A stretch of DNA of 64,000 nucleotides from Panagrolaimus kolymaensis. Taxonomy: Eukaryota; Nematoda; Chromadorea; Rhabditida; Panagrolaimidae. Of this stretch, positions 48,221 through 62,107 are shown one piece after another. Made by a program: the position numbers and the translations under genes. Location of the stretch: the NCBI GenBank assembly GCA_028622995.1, contig JAJQJQ010000031.1:1054001-1118000 (forward strand), given 5' to 3'. The stretch's first letter is position 1. Every line of letters starts with the position of its first letter. The notes under the pieces were generated by a model, which worked only from the letters and a program-made list of their open reading frames with translations, was not told the DNA's origin and ran no database searches.

Positions 48221-51200
48221 TTTGTTGATGATGAATTTTTTGCAATGAATTCTGTTCAAGGTGAAGTCAGCCCAAAAAGAAAATGGGAGCAGCAACAATA
48301 AAGAAAAAAAAGTTATAATTGGCCAATTTGTTATGAAATATTGTTATAGGTTGATGGTCCTTGGTATCCCTGTAATAATAAAATAAAGAAAATTAATAAT
48401 TACATCCAAGGAAAAAAAAGTATTTTGAACTCGCGAACAAATATGAAGAAAAAAAATTCTTAAGAAAATATATTGAACATGTTTTTTTGCCTTTTTTCAT
48501 TTTCGTCAAAAAAAATTTTTTCCTTTAAAATATGTATACTCAAAGAAACACTAGGGTCAAGGACTATATGAAAAAATGAGGCAAAAATAATTTCACGGCA
48601 ACAAAAAAAACGGAGGAATCAAAGGAGACGATGAAGACAATGTTGTTGGGGAAAAAAGGAAAAAAGGCAATCAGTCAGACAATCGTCTAACAAAAAAAAT
48701 GAACAACAACAATCGATGTATTTTTCTGGAAAAAATGAGGAAAAGAAAATGAAAAGGAATGACTTTACAAAAGTTTTTTTGGCCCATTTTTGTATATTAT
48801 AGGAAACAGGCCTTTTCTTCCGTCTTTTTTCTTGTAATAGCAAATTGTCAATCATATTCACTTTCAAAAAGTTATTATTTTTACTTTTAAAAAAGAAGAA
48901 TCCGAAAAGCACGTTTCGATGGATAATTTAGATATTCTTTTTTTTACAGAAAAAAAAACAACAAAAAAACAACAATATAATTTTTTTGTTGAAGAGTAGT
49001 AGCAAAAGCACATTCACTCCACTTAAATTTTATGGATGTATATTATTTATTATTAAAGCAAAAAGAAAATGGATGAAGGAAGGAAGAAGAAAAAAACAGG
49101 ATTGAAAAATTTGAAAGTGATCACCCAAAAAAAATACAGGAAAAAAGAAAAGAGAAAGATTAAAATAACTCATAAGCATTTTTTTTGTAGTTAAAAAAAG
49201 ACTGGAAAAAATTCAAAAAGTCCACCTTTTTTTCTGCAAACCCAACAAAAAAAAAGTCAGCTAATTTGTTGTTTCTTCTTTTTTCCGTTTTGCTTTCAGC
49301 TTGCAAAAAATGAGTAATGAAACTAAACCTAAAACCAAAAAAAAATAAGCAAAGCAAAAGCAGATGAAAAGTAAAAAGAACCGGACGACTAAATGATTCG
49401 TAGCAACAGCAGTAAAAAAAACTTGCCAGCTGTGAAAAAAAGGAAAAAGAAAGTTAATACGGCTTTTAAAAATAATAAAAAAGTCAAGATGATGCGCGGG
49501 CGCCGTCGTCGTCGTTGAAGCTGAAGCCGACTCTGGGCCGCCGATATTTTTATTTTTATTATCCGTTTTTTATTACTTTTTTGTTTTGTTTGGGTTTTTA
49601 CCTAAATGATGAGATACGACAAAGTATGTATTAGATCAACAACAGTCGTCAGTCATCCTCCGCAGATTGAGAAGATGAACAAAGCTGGCAAGCCATTAAC
49701 GAAAATAAGTTTTAGGTTTTGCTACATAAATCGAATGGCGCAAATAGAGCTATCTCATCGACGTGTGCTTTTCTTATATTTTAATGATTTAAAACGCGGT
49801 GGAGAAAAAAAGCAACGCCGTAAAAAATATAAGCACTTTTGTAAAAATAAAAAACGATGATGACTGCACTAAAATACAAAAATGTTGATGGGGTGAAAGT
49901 TTCAAAGATGCAAAAAAAAAGTTTGCTGGAACGTTAAAGAGAAAATAAACAGCAGGAGGGATATAATGGAAATGGAAAGAAAAAGAGATTGAAAGTTGTT
50001 ATCGACCCTAAAAGACAATAATTATTCTTTCCAAAAATACTGATGTGTCGTTTTCGAAAAAGGCCTAAAAAGCAAAAAAATAAAAAAAAATTGAGAAAGA
50101 TAATTCATACTTTAACTTTAACTCAAATAAAAATAAGCACCAAATGGTACAATAACAACCTCTTTTTTTATCAGCTGCAGCAGCTGAAAAAAAAAAGTGA
50201 AGATTTGATTTTCCTTAAAACTTTTGATAACCCATAAAATCCAGAAATAAAAAAGCATCAAAGAATGGTATGCATGAAGAAAAAAATAGTTCCATCAAAT
50301 ACCTATCTTTTTTTCCAATAAATATTAGATAAATAATAAAAAAAAAGTAAAATGCAAGAAAATTTTTGAGTTTTAAAGAAAAAAAAGTGAAAAGAGAAAA
50401 GCAACAAAAAAGGTATTTGTTTTTATTCTTCATTTTTTTTCCATTTAAGTTGTTTAGTTTAGCTATTGTAACTTTCTTTCTCGAAAAAACCTTTAATAAT
50501 AATAACAAAAAAGTCCTTAAACATTGGGTTTTAGTTTTTATTTTGACTACTTTTTTTCTTTTACATGTTTTTATTGTTGTTTGAAGCACAAATAAATATC
50601 AAATATGTACAATAACTTCTTGTTTTGGAAAATAAAAGAGAAAAGACGAAGAAGTGAAAATATCGAATTACAGCCAAATTCGTAAAAAAATTAATAAAAG
50701 AGACAAAAAAATAAAATGTTTCGTACTATTTTTTTTAAAACTTTTTTAAATTTAAAGAGGAAATAAAAAATTAAATGTAGAAAAATGAAAAAACGCGAGA
50801 CAATAGAAAAAAATGTTTGAAAAAAAAGTGTGAAACAAGGAAAATAAGAAAAAAATTCATTCCGTTTCGCCTATAAAAAAATCACAAAAAAGTCAAACAA
50901 AAAAGTTTTTCAGACCGTTTAAAGAGGCTTGCTTTTTGGATGCACTTAAGTATGTACACTTGTTTAAAAAAAACTAAAACCAATTAACAAACAAGAAATG
51001 AAAAAAATATATTTAAAGAATGATTAAAGCACAAAAAATAAAAGAAAGAAGAAACCTTTGGTCAGCCACGATAGGCGCAAAAAAGCTTAAAAATAGAAAG
51101 AATTTTTTTAGCTGAAATACAATAAATAAACGGAAAATTAATTTAATTTTGGTAACAGAGTTTTATTCCCAAAAAAATCATTTATTTGAAGTATGTTTTT

Positions 51201-52480
51201 CATTTTCTTTTTTCATATTCTTATTTTTGAGGTGAGGCATGTATGTATTCATCATGCCGATTCATGGCTCACAAAAATATGCTAGTAAAAAAAACATTAT
51301 GAGTAATACAAAAATAAAAATACAATAAAAAAACAAGGAAAAGTCATTTCTTTTCTTATTTTTTTTTTGATTTATTTGTAACATTTTTTTTAATATGTCG
51401 GAAAAAATGAACGACGACAAAAAAAAAACACTTTGTTAAAAAAAATTCCACTGCCGCGTGTGTATTAGCTTTTTTTATTATACATAGTTTTTTTTAGTAA
51501 ACTAAACGATTAGAAGTTTTTTTTTCTCCATTCTTCGACGATTGTTCTCTCTCTAAAACGCATAAAAAAATACATATAATAAAATACGACTAATTTTTTT
51601 TCTTTTTAAATGTGTTAATCCTTTAAAACCAAGAAAATAAGAATGGAGGAAAACCAGAAGACATTATTTTTTTTAAAATTATTTTTTGAGTGGACAACTG
51701 CATTTCATCGTTTATTAAATAAATATCTCTCATTTCTTTTCTTTTATCGCGAAAGAATCCTCCATTTTTTTTCTTCTTCCATTCCTCAAATTTTCTTGTC
51801 ATCCTTCATTTTACATATTATTTTTTTGACTTGATTTGATGGTTGCTGCTGACTAACTGACTGTTACGTGAAGAAAAAGAAAAAAAAGAGTCACGCAAAA
51901 TGAGTTTTTCTTTTATTCTCAGAAAATTATGAGAGAAAAAAATTTCTTTGGAATTTTCTTTCTCTTCATTTTTTTTTGTTGATGATCAGAGAAAACGATA
52001 TGGAAAAAAAAATTTTTTTATGCAATTTTAATTATGTGATTTTTTCGTTTTGCTTTGTTTCTAACAATAAAATTTTTGACGAAAAAATAAAGAAGGATGA
52101 GAAAAAAGAGAGGAGGAAACTAGTATCAGCAGCAGATGTTTTCCATGGAGTTCTCTTCCATAAATGGAATGTAAACGAACAACGACTTTGTTGTTTTTAT
52201 CTTTCTTTTTTTTTAGTTTTGCTTTGTTTTTGACACATTTCATGCATTTTTTTTCTTAGTCGAAAAAAACTTTGATGAAAGCAATTTTTTTATAACATTT
52301 TTCAAATTATTCCAATGCAAAAAATAAATATAATAACACCGTATAAATTTTTATTAAAATCAAGCACCAAAAATTATTTTTACAAAAATGCACCAAAAAA
52401 TATTTAAGAAACTAACCCTAAAACTAAAAAATCACAACACCGAAAATATTTAAACATGTGCTCGCTTTTTGTGGTGAACA
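48221..52480. other. 4.3 kb gene-free region
   Basis: Homopolymer-rich, with no ORF having protein-like composition and no tRNA or rRNA recognised. It lies downstream of the UNC-79 stop and upstream of the coiled-coil gene start. It may contain the latter's promoter or untranslated exons. I looked for further UNC-79 exons on the minus strand and found none. Confidence 0.45.
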
Positions 52481-55400
52481 TTAAACATTATAAAAAGGTG
52501 AAGCGGCAGAAGTTTGAAGTTCAATTTGTGAAATTTTATATCTAACTTTTTTAAGCCATGGCGACAATGGTTGCAAAGCCCGCATAGCTAATATAGTTCG
52601 TTGAGATACAGCTGGATTTGGATCATTTACAGAAACGATTAAATGTGAAAATGCGCAACTTAAAGATGTTTGTAAAAGTTTATTTGCTTTTACTGGAGCC
52701 TCCACCATCAAATGAGCCAAAACATAAACCCTTTCAACAGCTTTAAATCGAACTTCCCATTTTTCACTTGTAAAATCTCGATTCACAGTATTCCAAAATA
52801 CTTCTTCTCCGCAAGGCAAAGTTATGGCATGGATTAATAATGGAACCGCGAGTTGCCCAACTTGAGCATAATCAGATCGTAATAAAGTCCAAAGTTTAGA
52901 AATAAGTAAATTTTCTTGAACCCAAATTAAAAATCCTCGATATTCTCTTTTGGCGTTCATTAAAGCTTCACAATGAAGGCATAAATATTTCATGGTTGAA
53001 AGTAAAAAATATTGAACATCTGGATCCACTTCGGTATCAACATTTTGAAGCAACGAATAAATTAGCCTTAATTGAGCGGGAAGTTGATCCAAACTAAATC
53101 GAAATCTCCCCACTGAAGTATTCCAAAATTCTAATTTTGTATTTTCTCTTGGTTGAAGCGGAGTTCCTTTGAGGCTTTCAAACATAGTTGCTGTAACAAT
53201 TTGGCAAGTTTCCCTTCCAACATCGGTTTCCGTTAAAGTTGTAGCTTGAGCAATTGCTGTTTCAATTTCTTCGGTGGGTAATAATCCCACATATTCGTCA
53301 TTTGGAGTTTCGTCTTGAACATTTGCAGTTAAATATTGTAAAGTGCTTCCTCGTTGACCTTGAGTGAGAGGATGCTGATCAGTTCCAATAATTACTTGGG
53401 GGCTATTTACTAAAATAAACAACTTTGAAATCTGATATCCCAAAAATTTGACTTACTTGTAGCTGCGTGTAGACTCGGGTTCCTCGGAGATGTGACATTA
53501 CTAATATGTTGCGAAGGTGTAGTCCCAGAATCAGTCATTTGTAAATCATTTAACCAAGCATCCCTGTCACTTGCATTAAATTCAATTTTCACTTCATCTT
53601 TAGGACACAATTCTTCGACAATATTATTTATTAACTGATACAAGAATGCAGCTTGTTGACATCGAACACAGTCCGAATATTGATCCGTTTCAGGATTTTG
53701 ACATGTATGTTCTTCATTCGAAGTTGGATATTGAAGTAGTAAAGAACAAGTTGAAAATAATTGTTCCATTAAAGCTTGATTATCTTGATTATTATTTTCA
53801 TTTAATTTCATTTGTTGTGTAATTATGCTAATCGTTACTACTTGAATTGCTAAAGGCCCTGGATTTTCTTCTAAATCATTTTCATTTTGTTGTGGTTGTT
53901 GTTGCTGAGATGGCGAAGGCAAAACATTTATTAATTTTGCAAGGCACCCTTGAAACATAGTGAGTATCATTTTTAGCGAAAGAGTTATATCCATTCGACA
54001 AAGTAACTAAAAAATAGTTTTTTACTTTAAAATAAAATGTTTTAATTAATTAATTATGTCTTACATGAAGCCAATCTAAAGCATCCAAAATTTCTTCGTG
54101 GGATCCAGTTAATAATCTTGTTAAAACAAATTCAAATACTTTTTCAGTTTCGAATGGAAGAGGACATAAATCAGGTTCAAAAATTTTGCATAAAAGTATT
54201 TTAAGTTCAGAAAAATCTTCATCATCTATTTCTTCCGAAATGCATTTAAGCCATTGAGGAATAACTTGATTCCAAGTTTTAAATGAAATTACATCATATG
54301 GCATTAAAGCCAATAATTTAGAGAGTCCTTCTTTAAGTTGATCTTTGCGAGAACAAAATTTATCCCAAACTCCTCCAACTTGAGCATATTCGGGGACATC
54401 GGGCATGAGAGTTAAAACAAAAGTTTCATAATGATTATTTATAGCTTGATTAACCCATTCCGAAGCGAAATCAGTTTTAAGTTGCTCCAATGCTGAACCC
54501 ATGGAATCGTTCGGTAAAAGAGCTGTGGTGGTAAACCATTGAAAAACCATAGACATCATATATCCAACTGCGTGCTAAAAAACAATTTTTTATTTTATTT
54601 TTCGTGATAGGAAAAAGAATTTCGCGATGGGAAACAAAATGCTTACCGATGGGGCTTCAGAATTTGGTGGACACATGGCAGCCATCAACCAAATTCCATA
54701 TCGACTTAACATTCGTTTTTCATCCGCCATACTATCGATATCTCTTCCCAATGATTGACCGCCTTCTAATTGTCTCAACCATTTCGGCCTTTTTCCTTCC
54801 CCTTCTGTACCTTCCAATGCACCCGAAGTTTCTTTTAATAATTTTACAACCGCTTCAATCATATCTCTCTCAATTATGGTATTCCATGCACACATTTTTC
54901 TCTCTTGTTTTATGTGATTTTGCAAATTGGGTTCAGTATGTAAATGTGTGAAACATTCTTGACATAATCGAAGTGGGACATGTTGATGGGAGCGAATGCA
55001 ATCTTCAGAAAAACATGTTCCAACAGCAAATCGATTAGAGGATTCACAACCCTAAAAATAAAACTTTTATAAAACGAATTTAGTTTCGGATTTCTCAAGA
55101 CGAAAAGTTATCCCATAACGAAAATATTATTTTTAAATTTTTTTATAGCTTACTTTATTTTGACAAACTGTGCTATTTGAAGCAGGCATGGGTTGACAAA
55201 TATAAAAAGTCGGTTGATCTGTTTCAATCAAGCTTACACAACCTTTACAAATTCTCATAGGCGGAGCTGTATTTCCATATTTGGCACAAACTATTGGATC
55301 ATAACTAACTTTTACACTTGGATTTGTGCAAGTTCCATATTCACATGTTGGTGGAGCCCATGCATGAACTTTGTATTGAATTGGTTTACGATGCAAAATA

Positions 55401-56297
55401 ATTGGATTCATTAAAGGCCAATAATGAAATAATAAATTTGCTGCAGCCACTCGAGATTCACTTGTGCCTTTCGCAACGACAGCAATAATGTCCTGAAGCG
55501 AAAAAATAAATAAAAATAAAACATAGACAGGGATTAAAAAATAAGGGTTTAAAGCTAAAAATAAAATAAATAAAAAATAAATAAACAACGAACATTATAA
55601 ACATTTGGCCGATGGGCCATTAAACTTTCAACTATGTAAGTATGCAACGTGGGATCGGCATAATGTTGAAGAACTAACATTAAAACACATGGAACCGATA
55701 AATCTCCATTGGCTTCATTACTCATTGAATATGGAAGAATGCAATCAGCAAGAAATGAAACTAATTTTTTATTTAATTCTGCTGGCATTACTCCAATTTG
55801 TGAGGCAATTAAATATGGTAATTGATCAATGCAATCACGATCAACAAAAAAATATAATGATTTCAAAGTGGCAATTATTTCTTGTCCAATATCTTTTTGT
55901 CCCGATTGAAGCAATGGAAAAACATCCATTAAATTTACGATTCCATAAAATAAACCAGAATAATTTAAATTTGGAAATAAATTAGTTCGTTGCGAATCAG
56001 CAGTAAATTTATTAAATAACGCACTCGTGGAACTTGGCAAATCTTTGACAAAACTAAAAAAATAGTTTATAAAAGTTAGTTAAGAAATTTTTAAACAAAC
56101 CCAATTAAAGTTTGTTGAAAAAATCTTAAAACTGTCATAATTTCTGCTGTGCATGGAGGTTGTTGGCTGCATGATATGCGAGTATGAAAATCAGTTAAAG
56201 TTCTTATTTTGGCCGAAACTAAAATTTTTTTCTTAATTCTCCAAATTTAAATTTTTAAAACTTTTTTACAAGTATAATATTTTAATAAATATGCCAT
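52481..56297 (-). CDS. unc-79: UNC-79 homologue, N-terminal third only
   Basis: Auxiliary subunit that, with UNC-80, stabilises the NALCN/NCA sodium-leak channel in neurons (family knowledge). Exons 56297-56270, 56218-56101, 56053-55594, 55492-55154, 55051-54647, 54574-54065, 54006-53457 and 53409-52481 give 1112 residues in one consistent frame. The start is supported by the tiny first exon, which yields FSAKIRTLTDFHTRIS like the N-terminus of animal UNC79. Further matches are LDYQGL-like LNYSGLFYGIVNLMDVFPLLQ, LLFHYWPLMNP, a Cys-rich block (CKGC...CQNK...CFSEDC), SMVFQWFTTTA, KDQLKEGLSKLLALMPYDVI and LLRSDYAQVGQLAVPLLIHAITLP. Vertebrate UNC79 is over 2500 residues, so this model lacks more than half. 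The final 20 residues after LKKV look like read-through of a possible GTTAGA donor. Confidence 0.85.
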
Positions 56298-59200
56298 AAT
56301 TATTATTATTATAATTTGATGCTGCAACACTTAACTTTTTTTAAATAAAATAATTAACTAATTTTAAATAATTTTTCGAAAATTAACAAAACAAAAATAA
56401 ATTGAGCAATAGTAAAAAAAAATTTTTTTGTTGCTTTGTTGGTTGTTTGTTTCCCAGATTTTCTTCTAACAACAACAAAGAGGAGAGACAAGAAATAAAA
56501 AAGAAAAAAGAAAGAAATAACACGCCCCAAAAAAACCAGAGGGCTTTTTTTTATTTTTTATTCTTTATTCTTTAGATTTCTTGATGAAATGTAATCGTCG
56601 TTTTTTGATACTTGTTTGTTGTTGTATCAATTTTTTTTAACCATCCAAGAAAACAATGAATAAATAAATAAATATTCTACTAGCACAAAAAAAGGAAATA
56701 GTAAAAATATTCAACGAGGTGGGCCATTTTGCTACTAGCATCTCAAAAAATTGTTGGATTGACTCAACAAAAAATTTCTTTCATTTTATGGCGAAAAAAA
56801 AAATTAGTAAATTAAAGTAAAAATGCTGCTTTTTCTGTTGCCAAGAATTTATCTTTGTTGATGATGATAATGATGATGAAAAAAAAATAACAACAATTCT
56901 TCTTCTTTTTTTCTTTTATAAATATTGTTGCCGCCACCCATCTGGTTATAATTAGAATTTCTATCTGGGGCTCCACTCCACATCACTCTCATTAATGTTT
57001 TTTTTTTGACGAGCATTGATGAAGAAAAGCATAGAAAAAAATAATATTTTTATGCCAACATTCTCAAATTATTATTTTTTATTTTATTTTTTGTGGTCGT
57101 GGAGTTAGTTTTTTTTATATATAAATTATTATTTTTTTGACGATGGTGAGTGATGTTGTTGATGAATGTTAGTGACAAAAATAAGCTTTTTAGTTTTTTC
57201 GATGTTAGAGTTTTTATATATAATTTGAAAGATGAGCTTTTAACTAACTAACTAAATAATTGGTGGATTTAAAAGCGAAGAAGAAAGATGTAAGTAAAAC
57301 CCTGGAAGGCCGAATAATTTTTTAAATACAAATCTAGCAAAGAGTAAAAATTCGAGAGTAAAGACAGATTACTACCACCGGAAGAAGCAGACGATGATGA
57401 TGTGTTGTTGTTGATAAAATGAGACGAGGATGACATTTAGAAAAAAAAGATAGAGAGTATTTAGTATTTAGACGCCTTTTTTTTATTTACTTTACAAAAA
57501 AAATTAAAATGTTGCAGAATAATTCTGTTGAAGATGACTACTAACAAACGAGGAGATGCCCCAACGACAACAACAAACATCAAAAAAAGAAGACCAAAAC
57601 TAAAAAGTAAAAAAAAAATTTCTTCCTTTTTTGTCTGTGTCCTTTTCTCCCAAAAAAAAAATAAAGTTGAGTTTTTCTATCGATGAAGATGGCTTAAGTG
57701 AGAGTTAGTTAGTTAGTCGTTGTCGTTGTCGTTCTTTGCGTGACTTGTCAAAAAATAAAAATAAAAAATACTGAATCATTATGTAGTCTTCCTGGCTTTC
57801 TACTGCAGCTTCTCCAACTTTTTTTTTGGTGGAAGGAACTAACATAAGTGAAGGGCTAAGAAAAAAATATGAAAAATATGGTGATGGAAATTTTTAAGGT
57901 CGCACTTATTTCCTTTCTTTTTTCAAATCAAAGTTAAGCTTTTGGGAGAAAATAAAAAGATTGCGTGCTGGAGTTTTTCTTCTTTTCCTTTTTTATGCTT
58001 AAAATTTTAGTTTTGCATTGCAAAGCGCTTTATTATTATTTTTTACCATTAATTTTACCAACATTCGAACTTCGAAGTCTAAGGTCCTCAAAAAAAAGTT
58101 AAAAGAAAAAATAAATATGATTTACTTCAAAAAAAATTTCTAGCATCCAAAGTTGCATTATTATTTTTTGGGCTTCTTTTTTCATTTCTTTTTCGTTGGC
58201 ATTATTTTAGTGGCATTTAATTTAGCCTTTTTTATACTAACTTACTTTCTTTTTTTTTTTGCAATTTTTTTAATTAACCCAAAATTTTTTCCAAGAAAAA
58301 CAAAAACAGAAAAATGGATAATTTGACTTACATGTGGCAGCTCTCGTTGATGCCATTTCGTTGTTGTTGTTCGTTAATTTACTCGTTTGCTATTATTTTT
58401 TTGTTGCTCTTTTCTCGTGTGGGTTTTTTGCATCAAAAATGTATGTGTTTCTTTTATCTGAAATATTAACAAAAATGTATGTACATATATGTATTTTTTC
58501 CCATTTTCTATTCTCATTCTCCCTCACATCTCATTCACTATTATTTTTTTCCCTTTACTTCCAAATTCCAAAAAAAATGGTTAATAATAAATCAAACAAA
58601 CAAAGAAGAAAAATGGAAAAAAGACTAACCTAGCGTGTGGAAGTAGCAGTAGTATTGTTGTTATTTTTTTAATGATGATGGTAGTAGTTGCAGAATATTT
58701 GTATCCGTTAAAATATATATATAACGACAAAACATGAATAAAAATAATGTAGTAGTTGTTGTTGTTGTAGGAGTATAAGAGAAAGAAAAATAGATGTGTT
58801 TGTTGCGCTTATTTCGATGGATGTTCACAGCGCCGTCGTCGTCGTCGTCGTTGTTGTAGTCGTCATTATTTGTTTTTTCTCTTTCTTCCTTTCTTCTTTT
58901 CTTCTGCTTTCTTTTTTTATTTTATTTTCAAATTTTTTTTTCTTCGTCTAAAACACCAACGGCAAAATATATATATTGCTTCGAGAGAGGGAGAGGAAAT
59001 AGTGTTTTTGGTTAGTTAATAGTTTGGCAGGCTTGGGGCTTTCTTTCTTGCTTGCTTGGTTAGGCATCTTTGTCGTTGTCCTTGTCTTTCTAGTCGTTGT
59101 TGTTGAAGAAAAAAAGGAGAAAAGAGAAAGCTCAGTCCACACATAAAAAAACCTCGAAAAAAAGATGTCTTTTAGTTAGCTGAGTTTCGCTTTTTCCTTG

Positions 59201-59768
59201 TGGCGGCACACAAAGAAAGAAACTAGACTTCTTTTTTTTATGAAGGTCCACAGCTTGGATGTGCAAAACTAAGTTTTTGAAGCCTTTCCTTAGTTTTCTT
59301 CTTCTTCGTTTTGTTGTTGTTGTAAGCTGCTTTTTTCTTTGCAGCAGCATTTTTTCATTGGCATGTTTTTCCATCGATTTTTTTTCACTCTTTTTTCTAC
59401 GAACGACGACTAACTAACGCCAAAAGCGTTTCTTCTTTCTTTTTTTGATGAAAACTATTTGCTTTTAATAATTAAATAATTTGGCATTAGAAAAATTATT
59501 TAAAGGTCTTTTTAAATTTTTTAATGTAAAAACTTAAAGCAAAAGTTTGAACTTTTTTATTACAAATTTTAGGGTTCATAAATTTTATAAATGATAAAAA
59601 TGTGAAGAAAAAAAATATTGCAAATTTAAATACAATTGAAATCTTTAAAGCAAAAATATTTATGTAAATGAAATGGCAAAAATGCAATAAAAATAAGAGA
59701 ATTAATTATTGACAAATCTCTTATACAAAGTACTGTTAAAGATTGTGTCAAAAAAAACATTTTATTTT
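56298..59768. other. 3.5 kb gene-free region with simple repeats
   Basis: Between the UNC-79 start and the calpain 2 stop. Poly-A/T runs and GTT/GTC trinucleotide tracts. ORFs at 58334-58633 and 58948-59374 are repeat-driven and rejected. Probably contains the UNC-79 promoter. Confidence 0.45.
58831..58866. repeat. (GTC)n-type microsatellite
   Basis: Perfect CGT/GTC repeats grading into GTTGTTGTAGTCGTC. Ordinary simple repeat in non-coding DNA. Confidence 0.8.
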
Positions 59769-62107
59769 TTAGATAATTGGTGAAGTTATATGAAGATCGA
59801 ATAAATGCATTTGAGGTGGAATATGCAAACATAATTGTTTTGGAGTTAAATGTGAAGATAAATATGGAGAATTTGAAGATCGGAAAGTTGATTGGAAAAT
59901 AAAGGTGGAGGCTTCTGTGGGCTTTGCTGTTGTGAGAATTAAGAGTATTTGTCGATGCATTGGAGGAATGTTATCTGCTACAATTAAAGCATTTCTTGAA
60001 CTATTTACGTTTATGGAATTTGAGGCATCCAATTTTATCTATAAATTGTAAACATATTTATTTTTTAAAACTTTTTTTTAAATCAAAGAGTTTTTTATTT
60101 CGCACCGAAAAATAATTTTTACCTGAAAATGCATATGTTTATCATAGTTACCAGCCATAAGAAAAACAGCATTAAAATTTTTATCTTGAATTTTGTATAA
60201 AAACATATTTGGAAATGTTTCTTTTTGCGGCCGTTGACTCAATGCTAATTGAATTAACGATTTTCTATAATAATCAAAGTCAAGTTGCTGGGGAGTTATT
60301 GTTATTTGCTTGCTACTAAAAAATATAAATTAAACCAGCATTTCCATAAAAAGCAAATAATTTACCTATGAATTGCTAAAGCACACGATAAAGGTGCATT
60401 ATTGCAAATGGCTGTGAATGAAATTACAATAACAATATAACCTCCAGATTCATAAAAATTATCTTTGAGTAAAATTGAGGATGTATGGCTTAATTTTGAT
60501 TTTGCCACCACTTCTCCAGGTTGTCCATAATTATTTTTATGAACCAAAATAATTACATCTGATTTATCAAGAATTTTCCAAACATTTCTTTGAAAAACAT
60601 TAAAACAAATTTCTGTTCTTTCTGTGAGAGGCAAATAAAATGTTTCACAATTTTGTAGAGAAATTTCAAATAAAAATCTTTGTTCCTTCCATCCGCTGTA
60701 TTCTCGAATATATGCAAATTCGATGGAATCAAAATATCTTAAAAAACTATCGAATGGCATCCAAAAAGTTCCTCCTCCATGTTTTTCGTTATTTCTTTCT
60801 CTTTCAAAGTCCAAATCTCTCCGGGAGGTTTCAGTCCATCCAAGCCAATCTTTGCCCCATTCGCCTTTCCAAGCAAAATTATCCCAGGGATTTCTTAATT
60901 TTATTAATTTATTTTCTTTATAATGTCGAACATCCAAAATTGAATATGCATGATTTTTAACTAATCCAACCATTTCGAAATCCCTTTTATTCATATAATT
61001 ATCTGAATGGCTGCCACACCCAGCACCAATTAGAAAATTAGATTCTTTCGCTGAACATAATTTACTCCAAATTTTATGCTTTTCATATTCTCTCTCTGAT
61101 TGCGATTCATAATTAAATTTAGTTTCTATTTTTTCACATGGTGCTCCAGTTAAAATAGTTAATCCTTCGGTGATTAGTCCAGAAATGAGAGATTCATAAT
61201 TTCCCAAAATTTTTGCTAAAGCTTTTTCAATCAATGTAGGCCAAAGTTGTTTATTTTTTCCTTGAACGAATAACATTTCATTGGTTTCGCGATTACATGG
61301 AAAATAATCATCGATGTAAACTGTTTGGTAAATTCCATCTATGCAAAGCCTAAAAAATATATTTTCATTGTTAGAATTAAAAAACAAAAGCCAGCCTTTC
61401 AAAACGAGAAAAATAAATTAGAGCTAAAAAAAGATTTCATCGTCTGCTTTTTAAATTAAACTTACTGAATTTTATATATTCCATTTGGATTATAAGTTTT
61501 AGTTAAAATAATTTTATCCAAAATATCCGATCTTTCCGCGATTAAAGCGATGCATGCAATTAACCAACAATTTCCCAAATATCCTTGTTGAACATCAAAT
61601 GGAGAAGGATCATGGAAAACATTCCAAGTACGATAATTATTTAAATTTTCAAATCTTGAAATTATTTGGCTGGGGCGTAGCCAAACAATTTGTATGGGTA
61701 TATATTTAAATTTTTGAAAATTTCCGATTGATTTATCTATTGGAAGAAAAGAACAATCCGTAAATTGAGTTTGTAAAAGTTGGCAAAAATTATTTATTAT
61801 TTTTTCGTAAACTTTATCATTCTCATTTTCCGTAATGGATTCTTGGAGCAATGGAGCATTAGTAGTTTCATATTTTTTGGCAAATTTATCTAAAATTTGT
61901 AAATCATATAACGGATGAAAAGAAACACTCGTTTTAGAAGAATTATTATTTAAAGTATATACTAAAAAAAATAAAAAGCTAATTAGGATTTAGCTCAAAA
62001 ATGGAAAGCTTACTATTTTCTTGGTCAATTTCCAACTTTGGAACTTTTAAACAAAAATTATTATTTATTCCATTATTAAAAATACAAGGATTATGAGTCC
62101 GCTTCAT
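59769..62107 (-). CDS. SOL/CAPN15-type calpain, copy 2, with degraded zinc finger
   Basis: Exons 62107-62014, 61961-61466, 61349-60366, 60315-60123 and 60038-59769 give 678 residues with the same intron positions as copy 1 (36708-39019). The catalytic triad is retained: LGNCWLIAC, KNHAYSILDV, LRNPWDNFAW. The N-terminal zinc finger is aligned without gaps to copy 1 but lacks ligands: W3 is R, C5 is H and C22 is V; only C8 and C19 remain. The linker up to residue about 110 is longer and almost unrelated to copy 1. The large third exon is nearly identical in protein sequence, and exon 5 differs at few positions. It is likely an active protease that has lost its ubiquitin- or protein-binding finger; that is inference. 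Confidence 0.88.

Noticed and set aside
48221..52480. tRNA, rRNA, spliced-leader RNA or CRISPR-like arrays in gene-free DNA
   Set aside because: No cloverleaf, conserved rRNA or SL-like sequence, or regular repeat-spacer pattern was recognised by reading; a covariance-model scan would be needed to be certain.
54604..54951. 115-codon + strand ORF over UNC-79
   Set aside because: Antisense shadow of an UNC-79 exon.
58334..58633. 99-codon + strand ORF
   Set aside because: Low-complexity Phe/Leu translation in simple-repeat DNA.
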